Shown one piece after another: positions 46,401 to 57,738 of a stretch of 64,000 nucleotides of DNA. A program made the translations under genes and the position numbers. Positions within the stretch are counted from its first letter, which is position 1; each line of letters starts with the position of its first letter. The notes under the pieces were generated by a model. The model saw nothing but the letters and a program-made list of their open reading frames with translations, did no database searches and was not told the DNA's origin. The DNA is from Limnephilus marmoratus. Taxonomy: Eukaryota > Arthropoda > Insecta > Trichoptera > Limnephilidae. The DNA lies in assembly GCA_917880885.1 (NCBI GenBank), contig OU862920.1:37483019-37547018 (forward strand). Direction: 5' to 3'.

Positions 46401-49400
46401 GTATGGTAATAAAAGCGGTAGAAAAATCCATTCCAAAGCGTGATGTTAACATTCAAATAAAATTTTCGACCACATGGTGGGATGAAGAAAGCACTCATTC
46501 CGTTAAATCTAGAAAAGAAACAATTTCTATTTTCCGGAAATGTATGTCTATTGAAAATTACTTATCAGTGAAACGCGCTCAGGCAGAAACTAAACGTATT
46601 TTGAACCAAAAAAGCGGTCTGGAAGTTTGTCTTCTGAATCATCACAGTCTTCTGTTTGGACTAATTTTAAAAAAATCGATTCATCATACGCTCCTCAGCG
46701 TATCAAACATATACCAGAAGAAATTATTACAGGTTTTGCTGATAAGATAGCCCTTCCAACAGTTGCCAGATTTGATGAAATGCCTTCTTTATTTCGTATC
46801 CATCATCTTACTGGTTAGATTCTCTTTTCTCGGTTAGCGAATTAAAACGAGTAACTAATTCCCATTCGGATTCTTCTCCAGGTCCTGATGGAATATTATA
46901 TAGCTTTATTAAAACATTCTCTGAAATATCGGTTGAATTTTTCTTACCATTAATTAATAACATGTTTGAAACAGGCTTTATTCCAGATATTTAGAAAGTT
47001 TAAAACCATGAAGTCTCATCATATAGTCCTATTGCTCTTTCGTCGTGTTTGATGAAAGTGGCGAAACATTTGATAAAGAACAGATTAGAATGGTTTATTG
47101 AAAATCACATATTATTTCTCCAAATCAATATGGCTTCCGGAAAAAGAAATCGACTATGGATAATTTAAGTGTGTTTACAACAGACGTCTGTATTTCTCAA
47201 CCAATCAATTCTTGCACATAGGCCATATTTCTTAATCTTTCGTCAGCTTCCGGAAAAAGAAATCGACTATGGATAATTTAAGTGTGTTTACAACAGACGT
47301 CTGTATTTCTCAACCAATCGATTCTTGCACATAGGCCATATTTCTTGATCTTTCGTCAGCTGTTGATGTATTAATAAGAGTTTTGAAAGAAAAATTAAAA
47401 AAAAAAAATCTTCATAAAATTAGTTCAATTTATTATCAACTTGCTAACAGACAGATCCATTATTATCCACTCTTCTTCAAAAACTTTGGAACGCAAACTA
47501 TCGAAAGGGTAACCTCAGGGGTCTGCAATCAGTCCATTGTTATTTAGTATTTGTATAAGTGATTTAGACATTGTAATCCCGTCAACTATCAAGCGACTCC
47601 ATTTTGCAGGCGATTTTCTTATATATTTATCGCACAAAAATTTATCGCATGCTGCGAAGGAATTAAATTTGGTTTTGCATAACATTAAAGTTTGGTTGTT
47701 GTCAAATGGAATGAATTTAGCTACTTCTAAAACCAAGGTAGTGGCTTTTACTCGTAAAAGCAAATTGCCGCCATTTTCTGTCTCCTTTGATAATGTCCCT
47801 CTCGAAGCAAATAAAATTTCTTGGTATACTTTTGGACCATAAACTATTAAGCAAATAAAATTTCTTGGTCTACTTTTGGATCATAAGTTTTCCTGGCTCC
47901 CACATATTCAGAACATTTCTGCTAAGTGTGAAAAGGGTGTTAATATGATGCGAGCTGTTTCCAGAGTATGGCGGGGATCTCATCATACTTCTCTTAAATT
48001 AATGTATAATTCCCTAGTTCGAAGCCACTTGGATTATGGAACATTTCTTTTCGACCCCCTTCCTAAATATTTTGATAAAAAACTTGAAAGGATTCATTCC
48101 AAAGCGTTCAGATTGATATTTGGAGTGAAAATCTTCTCCAATTAATTCCCTCCAGGTAGAATGTGTAGATTCACCTTTATTTTTGAGAAGTCAATTCTTG
48201 CCGATAAATATATTTTCAAATCTTGATCTTTATCTTGTAATCCTTTACGACAAAGTCTCGATCATTTGTAAAATAATTTGAATGACCACAAAAGATTAAC
48301 AGATAAAAGTCGATTCCCTCTCCTACTAAAAAGTTTTCTTTCATACAGATCTCTGTCTTCTTCCCTCAAAAATCTACAAGAAGATTCAATCCTACCCATT
48401 TTCAGTATCCCGTTTGATACTATCAATTTTAGTCCCAATGTAATAACTTCTAACTTTCGGACGAACATTTAACCTCACCTAATAACTTTCAAAATATTGA
48501 GGAACATTTAAAAATATTACAACTTCAAAGTTTCCTGGATTTTCTCTCATTTATACAGATGTATCCAAATCCGATCTCAAAGATTGTGGCGATATATACC
48601 CGAATTCAATTTAGATCTGTCTTATAAATTGCTTAACCACTCGAGCGATCGTGCGATTTTTAACTTTTTCCTCCGATTGCTCGTGATGTTTTGGTGACCA
48701 TTTTGAATATTTTCCGCGGATATTAAAGAATTATAGCTCCGTATTTTAATATGGAAAAATTAGGATTTTTTTAATGGATCTAGGGAAAATTTGCCTAAAA
48801 CTGGCAGCAAAGCAATCCGAGGTATTTTATATGGTGTCATATTGTGGAAAAAAGCGCTATGGTGGCTAAAAAAATTTGCTGCACAATGCTTCGCTTTGAA
48901 TGAGCTTTAATTCAAATCCAGCTTTTCAATATTCGTCGAGCCTTACTGTGCACTGACTCTGTAAGTGCAGTATTAAAAATATCCTCAAATATCGTTCGAT
49001 GTCCAGAAGTCCAGAAGACTACATTATTTGTAACATTAAAAACAGCCTCATTTCTCTAAACGAATCAAAGTTTGAGACAATATTGGTTTGGGCCCCTGGT
49101 CATTTAGGAAGTGGGGGTAACGGGAAAGCCGATTCTCTCGCTAAACTTGGAACAATCTCTGGTTCTATTCCTTTAGATTTTAAAATTCTTGCTCATTCTG
49201 TCTCACTGTAATTCTTCCAATTACGAGTTAAATTCACTTTCAATATTTTACTCTTCCAAATGTACTTTTATCGTGCGAGCGTTTGCAACGGTTATTAATA
49301 TTGTTATTTTTTCTGTAAAATATTATAATATATTATTTTTGTGCGAGTGTCCTCAATAATAGCTGTGTACCAATTAGTTGCGATAAATGAAAATCGGAGA

Positions 49401-51482
49401 CTTATTTCAAGAAATAATATGTAATAATCTTTATAATTTGTGTCGCGTATGCATTTTAGAATAGTACCTAGTAATCGATGGTCGATGTACCCAGTATACA
49501 ATGTATACACATCCTGCGTGAAGTACTTATAGAATTTCTTTTTTAATCTATTTTGATGTTGATTTTCCTTATGTGTATATATGTAGGTTGTGCGTTAAAA
49601 ATGTTCAAATCTTTGTAACCTAAAATTATCGACGAAGCGCATAATATAATATTTTCAGATTATATAATTACCTACCCCTTTAAAGTAAGGCGCGTTGATG
49701 TAATAAGTATGTGCCTGTATATGTATGTCTAAATAGAAATGTATTGATCAGTGAAATTTGAAATGCTGTGAAGAACAAAAAGTTATTTGTTCAGGAGAGC
49801 GCATTCGTAAATAAAGTTTAGAAAAAATCGTATCTATTGGTTTTGTAGACCTCCGACAAAAAATTTTTAAAATTGTAACATAATATTGAATGTGACTTTC
49901 AGATTACTTAACTTTTTTGTAAATTTCCTACTTAACAAAATTTTAATTATTTTAAATAATTCATTAAAAAAATCCAATCAAAATGTTTAAATGTCGTAAA
50001 GCATGCACTTATTTTCCTAGAAATATTGTGCAAACGCAGATCGAAAGAGAAAATAAACCGATACAAGTTACATGTACATTTTTAAATCATTTTTGGATTT
50101 TTGTTCTTTACTCCAATTCAAATTTCCATGATCGATGGCTAATGACTACTGCACTGATTTTTTTTTACTGTATTACGTTACTTGTTTTTGACATTATTTT
50201 CTAAGACGTCTTCTCAGTTCTTAAATCCAACATGTCTCGTTCCTGGGAAGAAAATTGGTCAGATACGAAAACCCGAACCGGATCTTTCTATGCTGGAATT
50301 CAAAATCATATTCCAAGTAAACCTTGATTCCATGGCAAAAAAAATCCAAAAAATGTATCATCTCGAGAATGAGAATTGGTCACTGCTCTATTGCAGTCCA
50401 TTTGTTTAAAATTTGAGTCCTAGATAGTCCACCCTGCCTGTGCGGTGTGGAGGAGGAGACTCTTGACCATATATTTTTTAATTGTAAAAATCATTCTTCT
50501 TTCAAAAGCATATATAGTTTGCTCATTAAAATAACCCACCATTCTCCCCTCAGTATTCCGTATTTGCCGCCTCTAAACAATTTTTGCGTTTTTTTCAGTT
50601 TTATTTAAGTTCATAGACTTTTTGTCCCATTCTTTTATACATTATCCTCAAAATTATACCTATATTTCTTAACATTTTCGATACAATATTCGTTAGATTT
50701 TTCGTTTTAGAATGAATTGTCTAAAAAATATATATATTCTATATATATACCCGCACATTTCCATACAGGTGGTAGGTAGTACCTAATATTTGTCATTACA
50801 TAATATATCATTACATTTATGCAGTTTTGTACTCACTTTTGGTAGAATTTTTATATTTATTTTCGTCACAATTGAAGATATCTATATCAGAGAGAATGTT
50901 AATTATATGTTATTATTAAGTGCTTATTATAGTGAACGCAGACTTATAAGGCAAGAATTTTGCTTTGAATTTGTTTTACAGTGTTTTTCTTTAAAAATAT
51001 TATACGAACGTAAATTAAAATAATGGAATATATTTACGTTATTATGTTTATAAAAATAATGAAATATATTCGGCACATGCAGCTACTGACAATGCAACAA
51101 CTGACATTTTCGAGCTTGAATCTAAAAAGCCCTTTTAGATTTGTCATGTTTTCTAGTATAGATAGTTGCAGTGTGGATTTTGTTTTTTATAATGCTGAGT
51201 TAATTTGTTTTAGGTTTCATAATTAGAAAACACTCATTACAATCAAGAATAATACCTAATTGTGACCGAATTCTATCATCTTCCCTTTCAGCAACAGAGA
51301 GTCTCAAAGACCTTTTGAAAATCGTTAACATAGCGACAAAAAGCAGTGACGTGATGGAAGTTTATGGAATTCCGATAGATTTATCGTTTGTGTCATCCCT
51401 GGTAGCCGCTACAGCATCATACGTCATCGTAGTCTTTCAAATGATGGAACAGAAGAAACAGTGTCAACCTTGTCAACCATAA
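42643..51482 (+). CDS. Insect gustatory receptor, four exons
   Basis: Exons 42643-43443, 43573-43653, 44172-44325 and 51292-51482 join to 408 codons, the usual size. Introns start GTAAGAA, GTATGAA and GTATCTG and end TTTTCAG, ATTCAG and TTTCAG; phases 0, 0 and 1 keep one frame. Seven-pass receptors of this family form ligand-gated cation channels in taste neurons. Seen: several hydrophobic segments (such as LIIKIILYMYWLFGF and VEIVEASVIVVTIILECFY in exon 1, FLILSMNAFLTCIFV in exon 2), and a final segment with SYVIVVFQ, a version of the family's TYxxxxxQF ending. The threonine and final Phe of that motif differ. AATAAA at 51507 could end the transcript. Intron 3 (6,966 bp) is full of LINE DNA and has a copy of the exon 3 donor, so splicing may be affected. 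An odorant receptor is less likely from the C-terminus. Confidence 0.82.
43573..43653 (+). other. Receptor exon 2
   Basis: 27 codons between TTTTCAG and GTATGAA, phase 0 on both sides. It encodes one hydrophobic segment (FLILSMNAFLTCIFV) and a short tail. Too short to appear as a separate long ORF. Confidence 0.75.
43824..43898 (+). tRNA. tRNA-like sequence in receptor intron 2 (likely pseudogene or SINE head)
   Basis: The A-box TAGCGAAATTGG and B-box GGTTCGAGTCC are consensus. The acceptor stem pairs 6 of 7, the D stem 3 of 4 and the T stem (CTGGG/CCCAG) all 5. A TTTT terminator follows at about 43906. The anticodon arm is odd: the 5 bp stem CTCGT/ACGAG leaves a 9-base loop, or 6 bp with a 7-base loop CCGGTTA that lacks the usual T33. 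The amino acid cannot be assigned safely (GGT would read threonine in the 7-base version). It is on the same strand as the receptor gene. Confidence 0.55.
44172..44325 (+). other. Receptor exon 3
   Basis: 154 bases between ATTCAG and GTATCTG; 51 codons plus one base. Encodes IHGIWEQISQVLW and a hydrophobic segment, then KMECRRTKSILAKLL. The last 24 bases and the donor are repeated 269 bases downstream. Confidence 0.78.
44302..44832 (+). repeat. Tandem duplication spanning exon 3 end and LINE start
   Basis: Unit 1 (44302-44560) and unit 2 (44571-44832) both run from AGTTATTGATCTGTTGCTCT, through the splice donor, through an AT-rich stretch, into ATGGACCGAGTTAAGGG of the LINE and end at CAACTGATTCAC. 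A 10-base spacer (TATTGCTGAT) separates them. The units differ by few substitutions plus T-run length; copy 1 has CTCATAA where copy 2 has CTCAGAA. Confidence 0.85.
44763..45290 (+). pseudogene. LINE ORF1 (nucleic-acid-binding) remnant
   Basis: Frame at 44763: MDRVKGIPCDLSEIDILDVS, then a TGA. Zinc knuckles follow in another frame (about 44985-45150): KCFNCYRFGHSKPVC (C-x2-C-x4-H-x4-C), then DHPFDHC and CINCKCNHTH. One base shift later the frame gives LDCPELTRQKNIKQAM to 45288. Second-knuckle cysteines are partly lost. The CCHC triplet layout is typical of LINE ORF1 proteins, which coat the RNA. Confidence 0.75.
45493..46146 (+). pseudogene. LINE ORF2: endonuclease domain
   Basis: Open frame of 217 codons. 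EEP-family signs: WNSRILFANKCELVKLL, VAAISETWLKP (catalytic Glu), LGDFNAHSPCWGS (Asp/Asn pair, at about 45988) and NRNPF-like NHSGRNPF. The domain ends at a premature stop before the SDH motif, which is read in other frames (SSDYFPIIIV at about 46210). It would nick DNA to prime reverse transcription. Confidence 0.78.
47140..47362 (+). repeat. 112 bp tandem duplication inside the LINE
   Basis: GCTTCCGGAAAAAGAAATCG through CATATTTCTT.ATCTTTCGTCA occurs twice in tandem, with two or three differences (for example CAATCAATTC/CAATCGATTC). Confidence 0.85.
47805..47890 (+). repeat. Short tandem duplication inside the LINE
   Basis: GCAAATAAAATTTCTTGGT followed by TACTTTTGGA.CATAA is present twice in succession, about 46 bases apart. 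It breaks the frame between two RT segments. Confidence 0.75.
48500..49211 (+). pseudogene. LINE ORF2: RNase H domain, broken
   Basis: Seen: SLIYTDVSKSDLK (first Asp region, 48552), an interrupting stretch at about 48640-48880, then FAAQCFALNEL, TDSVSAVLKI (second Asp region) and VWAPGHLGSGGNGKADSLAKL (conserved His/Gly/Asp region; 49090-49155). These are the usual RNase H blocks of I-type LINEs. Confidence 0.72.
49205..50204. other. Insert of unknown origin in the LINE
   Basis: LINE protein stops at about 49200 and resumes at about 50205 (NMSRSWEENWSDT in a different frame). The roughly 1 kb between is AT-rich, with no match to other window repeats. I could not define ends or a target duplication. 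Confidence 0.4.
50205..50700 (+). pseudogene. LINE ORF2: C-terminal region
   Basis: Readable pieces are SWEENWSDTKTRTGSFY, then CLCGVEEETLDHIFFNC (a CCHC motif found at the ends of I/R1/jockey-type proteins), and a Phe-rich tail. Stops and shifts interrupt it. The 3' end is not sharp. Confidence 0.65.
51292..51482 (+). other. Receptor exon 4 (last)
   Basis: Follows TTCCCTTTCAG; CA completes the codon begun by the last G of exon 3. 62 residues and TAA: TESLKDLLKIVNI, DVMEVYGIPIDLSFVSSL, SYVIVVFQ. This is the conserved last exon of the family. Confidence 0.8.
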
Positions 51483-51607
51483 AACTAATATACGAGTAAT
51501 ATGGAGAATAAAACAACTGGTATTTTCTTTGACATGTTTTATTTAATATTCAATCATACAACAATAATATTTAAGAATAAAATCATGCAATTATCATGAT
51601 TTATAAT

Positions 51608-52070
51608 TTACTAGCTGGTACCCGGCATGCGTTGCTATGCCATTTGTTTCTCCATGCGTGTCCTTTCCCATTCGTCCCGTTTCCCTTCCGCCTCCCCTTC
51701 CTTTCTCGCGTCCCCTTCCCCTCTCGCGTTCCCACTCCGCCTTCTCCACCTTCCCTCTCCCCACTTCACTCTCCCCTTTCCCCCATCCCGTGAACCCCCT
51801 TCCCGATTTCCCCTCCCCCCTCCCTGGTTCCCCTCCCCCGTCCTGCGGATGCTACCCGAGTTTCCCTCCCCCTCCCACATTCCATACACTCATTCCCGGT
51901 ACATTCAGTTTTAAAACAGCTCGCGTGACACCGATTGCAGTTTTATACAAACCTTGTCCTGACAATAACAAACATACAAAAAAAAGAATTATCCAATTTG
52001 GTGCTGTCGTTCGGAAGTTATGCGCGTACATACATTTCGACGATTCATTTTTATTTATATATATATATAG
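51608..52070 (-). repeat. Family D repeat, reverse copy
   Basis: CTAGCTGGTACCCGGCATGC, a C-rich array at 51650-51870, then AGCTCGCGTGACACCGATTG and CCAATTTGGTGCTGTCGTTC, ending in ATAGATAGA microsatellite. Both strands give long low-complexity frames, rejected as genes. Confidence 0.75.
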
Positions 52071-53840
52071 ATATAGATAGATATAGATATAGAAGATAGA
52101 TAGATAGATAGATTAGCTGAAGTCTTCGGCGTTTTTCGAAATAAAATTTAGACAGCAATTTTCCACTTATTTTTAAAGTCAAGTGCGCAAAGTATCGAAA
52201 TTCTTTTTTGAGGAATGGTAAAAGATGGTCGGGGTGTTTATTAAAATTGTCATGTAGACGGTGACCGTCCTCTATATTGAAGATAAAATGCTTAAAATTT
52301 CACCGAACTCTGAAATAAACTGTAAATTTGTTTAAAAAATAAACCCACACCGTGACATTCTTCTTATATTACAATACACTTATGTGTAGGTAGAAGATAG
52401 ATAGATAGAAGATGAGTAAAACGATTTGTTTTTTCTTAAAAATATGTTTCAACAAAATGCATTGAGTATTTGATAAAATCCACTGAAGGAAAAACGAAAA
52501 CAGGTTTGAAAAGTTACATATTTGAACATTTTTAAGAAAGTTAAGGATGTAATCACACGAAGATTTGCACGTTTTTCAAAAAAAGTAAACGTTACTTAAT
52601 GATTAACCTGTCAAGGGCCAGGGTTTTTTGGAAAAATTTTTGGAAATTACCTTAAGAACAAGAATGGAGGAAGCTATTCTGACTTTTTCCTTGGTACAGT
52701 TTCTTTATACAAAAAATTTAAAATCGCATCCAAATTATTTGAATTAATATTCTTTTTTGAAATTCCAGTCTCGCGCGCGGGCGCGTTCCTGGCCTTTGAA
52801 AGGTTAAGACCTACTACTTACCAATCAAAAGGTGTAATATATAGTTAGTACTTTCGCACTGAAAATTGGAAAAACATATAACAAAAAGCAATAATTTGTA
52901 GAATCCACCTAAAATCTTTAATTGCCAAATTAAACACGGTTACCTCATTGAATTCTAGAGAAATTTTGAGTAACAGTTAGCAGATTTTAGCGTAAACACA
53001 AAGAGTAGTATTACGAACCATTGGGTTACAGCCATCGATATATTAACTATAGATTAGCCCTCCCATACCCAATTCCAATCCCAAAGTGACAACACCTACG
53101 AGAAATTTCATAATACAACTACCCATCGAATTCAGTTGCATCTCTTGCGTGACGTAGTTGTTTTACCGGGAAGAAATTAAACATTTTTTTATCAAATGTT
53201 ACTTTTCTCGATACGCTGCCTCGAATTCATATGTTATGTACATATTTTTTTAGATATTCACATAACTGATTAAATTGTTAATAATAAAGTCCGCGATAGC
53301 CCATACCTAAAATATTTATAACTGCCTGAAATTTGTGTTTTAAAAATGATCTTCGCAAAGCTAGTAATTCCGTTACCGCGCACTTGCTGGAAAACAAATT
53401 AGCTCCACACAGACCAACTAAAGGTACAAACCAATGCTTCTTGCGATCTTTTGACTGCGAGATAAAGGACTTTCTTTTTGATAAATGTTCTCGTAAACCA
53501 ATACTTTTGGTTCCTGTGTCATTTTTAAATAATCCTCCAATCTCCTTGAATCTCCACTAAAATAGAAACAATATAATATTAATTAGATGTGACCTAGAGC
53601 AGAGCCAAAGGTATTTTTATTCGTTGTATTATTCTATAGAATTTTACTAAACATTACCAGAATTAAAAAAAAATTGTAACCTACCAATGAAATTGGTACA
53701 ATGTTTGAAATTTAGATTGCGTACTTCTTGACAATATGACAGAAATAAGCCAAACATTTGTTTCCGCTTGATATGTAATTAATTATCTTGATGATTAAAA
53801 AAACTGTATTCCATTTGATAATTTACGTATGTATTATAAT
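52071..53840. other. No gene recognised
   Basis: Starts with (GATA)n-type microsatellite (52060-52115, again at 52390-52410). Otherwise AT-rich with no recognisable domain; the 75-codon frame at 53333-53560 is not credited. Confidence 0.4.
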
Positions 53841-53849
53841 AAAACCAAT

Positions 53850-54500
53850 ATTAAACTAATATCCACTTTAATTTATTGACCGTTACCGGTTTCAGCTCGT
53901 TAAAGCCATCTTCAGACTGATACAAATTATTCTTAGCCACGGTTTATATACATAACACATAGGAGAGGAAGAGGGGGAGAGGGATGGTCTACAAGGATAT
54001 TAGTCAATTATGTTAATTAAATTTGTTACCAAGTCGTCTTTGACTGTCGAATTTCTAATTATTTTGATTATTCCAGAAGGCTAATTTACCTCGGGTATGT
54101 AGCTCCCTTCAATATTGTTCGGGGAAAACCTTACAAGTAATATGAATTATTAATGACCAAATTTTATTGTAGTCAAATCGTTATTATATTTATGATGAAA
54201 TGGGATTTTTGATTGGTTTTTAAAGGGACATATGTTTTACATTGGAGTAGGAATAATTTTATAATGATCATTATACAAACAAAATACCTAGATATTTTAT
54301 TTTAGAACTTGTGATAAAAATTACAATGGACATAGAAGCGGAGACCTCAAATGATTCTAATTGTTTATTCATTACCATGTTAGGCGGGTAATTTCTGGTG
54401 ATTCTAATCTATCTAGTTTATGACCTTTATTACAAGTATGGAATACTTTAACGTCTCTGTCAAACGAGGGTTTGCTTTCTAATAGGTATGACGCTACATC
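53850..54500 (-). mobile_element. Penelope-like element fragment
   Basis: On minus, a short frame near 54480-54370 reads VASYLLESKPSFDRDVKVF, then KGHKLDRLESPEI. This fits the region after the GIY-YIG core of Penelope-like elements. Toward the 3' side lies ACCGGTTTCAGCTCG then CATCTTCAG, a motif also present in the inverted ends at 27.7 and 28.4 kb. The RT domain is absent. Confidence 0.45.
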
Positions 54501-54759
54501 CAACAATTCGCCTTTGCCATTCACCCAGTTTGTAAAGTGTTCTTTAATGCGATACAGAGTTTACTTTACACAAAGATTAAAGGTAGACAGTGACCTTCCT
54601 CTTGTTTTGAAGGTTACATGTACAATATTTCATCAACCCCGGCATAAAGCTGTAGATTTTACAGCCCGCTCGTCGACCACACACAGACATTCCCTTTTAT
54701 ATATTATATATTTCAACCAATTTACATAAAAACCCTTACAACTTAAATGCCTAAACCTT

Positions 54760-54870
54760 CCTCATCACTCTATCTATTGGTGAAAACCGCGTGAAAATCC
54801 GTTAAGTAGTTTTGAGTTTATCGCGAACAGACAGACAGACGCGGCAGAGGATTTTAATTTGTTATATGTG
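54760..54870. repeat. End of a family D-related repeat
   Basis: 'ctctatctattggtgaaaac', 'gtgaaaatccgttaagtagt' and an ACAGACAGACAGACG run. It matches the end of the repeat at 24.17-24.23 kb. Confidence 0.5.
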
Positions 54871-55144
54871 TTGAAGTATTTTATAAATCGGTACATAAAC
54901 ATAAAGATCTTACAAATATACATTGACCTTTAAAATCTTTCGACTTTATGTCCGGGTTAAATCTTCCCCACAGGAAAAACTAAACCCTTCCACACACTTT
55001 TCCACAAATGATCCACGCTATGCAAGTGCACTATATAAGTATAACAAATACAAAATAATACAAGAACAACATGTCAACCTACCTGAGAACAAATGGGAAA
55101 ATAATTCACCGACTCCAGATATTTTCATAGAGGGTTCGACTCGG

Positions 55145-56235
55145 TAGCTGGTCCGATAAATCCTACTGATCCCTCAATATAAATATTTGAAAAATCTTTC
55201 GTAATTCTACATGTATTTAAAATGACTGATTTTTGAATTTTTATATGTAAATTCTTTGACAAATCTAATAAGCCTAAATTTTGAATGAGAGAGCTGGGCA
55301 TAATGCAAGTAGCCGAAATAACAAATGGTAATATTTTTATAGTCTGAGAATGCCAAATTCGTTTAATCTCATTTCATAAATCTGTACATTTTCTTATTTT
55401 TTCAGAAAGAGATTTTTGAATATTACAGGAATTTGGAATAGCGACATCAATCATATAAGTTTTTTTTTCAATCAGGTCTATTATGACCAATTGTTTTGTC
55501 TGTTAGTGTTTTACCTAATATATTTTACAAAATTCAATTTCTATAAATGAATTTGTTTCGTATTCATAATATGGTACCATATTACGGCAGTCAATCAAGT
55601 TATGTTTAATTAGCAAACTTTGGTGAATTATTTTTAAACCTGATTGTGCCTAAATGTATACTCGGACGGCGCTAATACATAACATCCCGATATAATACGT
55701 TCTATAGTTTCCGGAAAAGTCAAAAATTTTCTAAATAAATCATCAATTTTATTTATATCTTTGATTATATGCTTCCTATAATTTTCAGTACTAATGACTA
55801 TCTTGAATGGCAAGCATAAATCCTTCTATTTCTGCACTCAACACTTCAATACTCAACCATTTGTTTGACGAAAGTGTGTCAACATACGTTTGGTTGAGAT
55901 AATTGAAGTGTTTTTCGTGAATAATTTTATTTGACCAGGAATCTAATAATTCCTGGTTAGTATTTATAAGAATATTGGCATTCTCCTCCTATACATTTAA
56001 AGGTGTAATGTTTCTATCTGCCTTGCAAATTATTTTGTGCATTTCTGAGCTATTAGCTTTCCTACGGAAAAAAATTCTTACCATTTCTACCTGACTGTGT
56101 TTCAAAGATGTTATTTAGATTACCCCTCTACCTCCTAAATTTCTAGGTAAATTAATTCGTTCTATTGCTGTATTTGGATGATGGCAATTCAAGTTTACTA
56201 ACATAGTTCTAATTAATCGTTCTAAGCTAAAAAAA
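55145..56235 (-). pseudogene. R2/R4-like LINE C-terminal part with restriction-like endonuclease
   Basis: Minus reading in broken frames. From 56230: NTAIERINLPRNLGGRGVI; NSSEMHKIICKADRNITPL; LLDSWSNKIIHEKHFNYL; LSAEIEGFMLAIQDS. Further on: VIIDLIEKKTYMIDVAIPN, NIQKSLSEKI, LPFVISATCIMPSSL, KIQKSVILNTCRIT. The D..VAIPN core and the 'VISATG.IP.SL' style are those of the C-terminal restriction-like endonuclease of R2-superfamily (R4/Dong-like) LINEs. Stops are frequent, so it is dead. No RT palm was found upstream (56.3 kb and beyond). Confidence 0.65.
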
Positions 56236-57410
56236 AGCTATCCACAATGATTAAAAAAGTTGTTACTTGCGTTTTAGATTGTGTCGCTCTCTATTGAAAG
56301 AAAAATTCTTATTTTTAAGCTCTTGGGGTCTCAAAACTTGCGTATGTTCTGTAGCTGTTCGACAACGTGAAAATAAATGAAATTGGTGTTCACTATTGGT
56401 TCGCTAAAATTGCCGAAAATTTTGAAAAAAAAAGAATTTCGTGATTTGGGAAAAAAAATAAAAAAGGGTCCATATTTTACATTTTGTATAAAACTTAATT
56501 TTTATTCGACAATTGCAGTAATAAAGAATGCAAAAAAAAAATTTTTTTTAAACATATGTGATGTGCATGTTAAAAATATAAAACGAAAAAATTACACTTC
56601 TTCTGGATAAAATCAGTATTCTGGTTGTTATATTCTTATTCAGACTTACTTGTATTCATAAACTTGATTTTTTCTTAATTTTTGTCAGCTAACGCAGTTT
56701 TTGATAACGAACAACTGTTAAAAGATTAAATTATTGAAAAAAAAGTTATTACCATAATTTAAAATTACATGATTTAACTTTTTTCTGATTTTCAATTAAT
56801 TTTAGCAAGCCAATAATCATTTAAAAAAATTATACATAAATGAGAATTGCATTTATAATCAATTAAAAAAATATATTAATGCAGTTCTCATTTTCTTTGT
56901 AAGACGCAACTTTTGAGATATCAGGCGTTTCTGAATTCAAAAGTTGAAATAATGGACACGCCCTATTGTATATGTCTTGTTAGCACCTGTTTTAACTCGA
57001 AAGCTTTAAATTTCATTTGTCTGTAAATTTGTTTGCATGTACCGTGTCAGGTCAATACCGTCAGGATGGTAACCATCGTCGATAGTACATCTTTACTCCG
57101 CCAGAGTTCGCACACTCTTCACAGAACTACAGCTACGAAAAGTTTCAGATTAGTGAGATTTGGTAATTGGTTAAAATTCTTTTCAAACAGCTGCTTCATT
57201 TTTTTCCATCCATGTACAGATGTATATTTAGATAGATATCTACTTTAAACAATTTAATCCTTTAAATAAAATGTTTTTCTCTCGCTGTGTTATTACTTAA
57301 TATATTAAAACCTCTTCTCGTAACGTGCATCGCAAAAGGCTTATTAATTTGCGTTTCCACTGTAACGGCCAGTATCCTTAACTAAAACATCAGTATTGTA
57401 GTAATAAAGA
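56236..57410. other. No gene recognised
   Basis: AT-rich. Lysine-rich and Phe-rich small frames (56377-56610, 57033-57248) show no domain. Confidence 0.35.
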
Positions 57411-57412
57411 GT

Positions 57413-57610
57413 CAGCGTTGAGAAATAGATTTACAATAAACCAGTATATTTTTAAGTGAAACTTTTTTAGCAATGTTGTGATTTGAAACTCATACACCTA
57501 CATAGACAGACAAGCACATACACATATAGGATTTAGCCTGTGAGAGAATTTCACTTCAAGAGAAAGTTTCACTTCTACCGTGTGTGAACACACGCACACT
57601 TTGATTTTCT
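57413..57610 (-). repeat. Family B repeat, reverse, collapsed copy
   Basis: Reads in reverse: the palindromic end AAGTGAAACTTTTTTAGC, GTTGTGATTTGAAACTC, a shortened middle ('tagacagacaagcacatac', GGATTTAGCCTGTGAGAGAA), and the other end GTTTCACTTCTACCGTGTGTG. Confidence 0.65.
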
Positions 57611-57738
57611 TTTAACAGCTGACGCGTTGTTCACAAGTTAAAAGGTTTGCTAGAATCGTTACAGAAGGTAGATTCATATTTTGTTAGGTTTTAGCAGGTA
57701 CTAACTAGTTTTCAAATTATTGCAAACCATCAACCATA

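Larger units (their letters stand above)
46840..48145 (+). pseudogene. LINE ORF2: reverse transcriptase domain, broken
   Basis: Pieces in more than one frame: SSPGPDGILY, a YSPIALSSCLMK segment, QYGFRKKKSTMDNL (twice because of a duplication), AISPLLFSICISDLD, then LHFAGDFLIYL at 47600, and SWLPHIQNI and VRSHLDYGTFLF downstream. Motif C reads FAGD where FADD is expected, so a catalytic aspartate is lost. Stops interrupt it at several points. Confidence 0.78.
44440..50700 (+). mobile_element. Dead RNase-H-bearing LINE inside receptor intron 3
   Basis: From 5' to 3': an ORF1 remnant, an endonuclease, a reverse transcriptase, an RNase H and a C-terminal cysteine motif (CLCGVEEETLDHIFFNC, around 50435-50490). 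Domain order with RNase H points to the I superfamily (I/LOA/Nimb-like). The copy has many stops, shifts, tandem duplications and at least one 1 kb foreign stretch (about 49205-50200). Same strand as the host gene. It accounts for the great length of intron 3. Confidence 0.82.
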
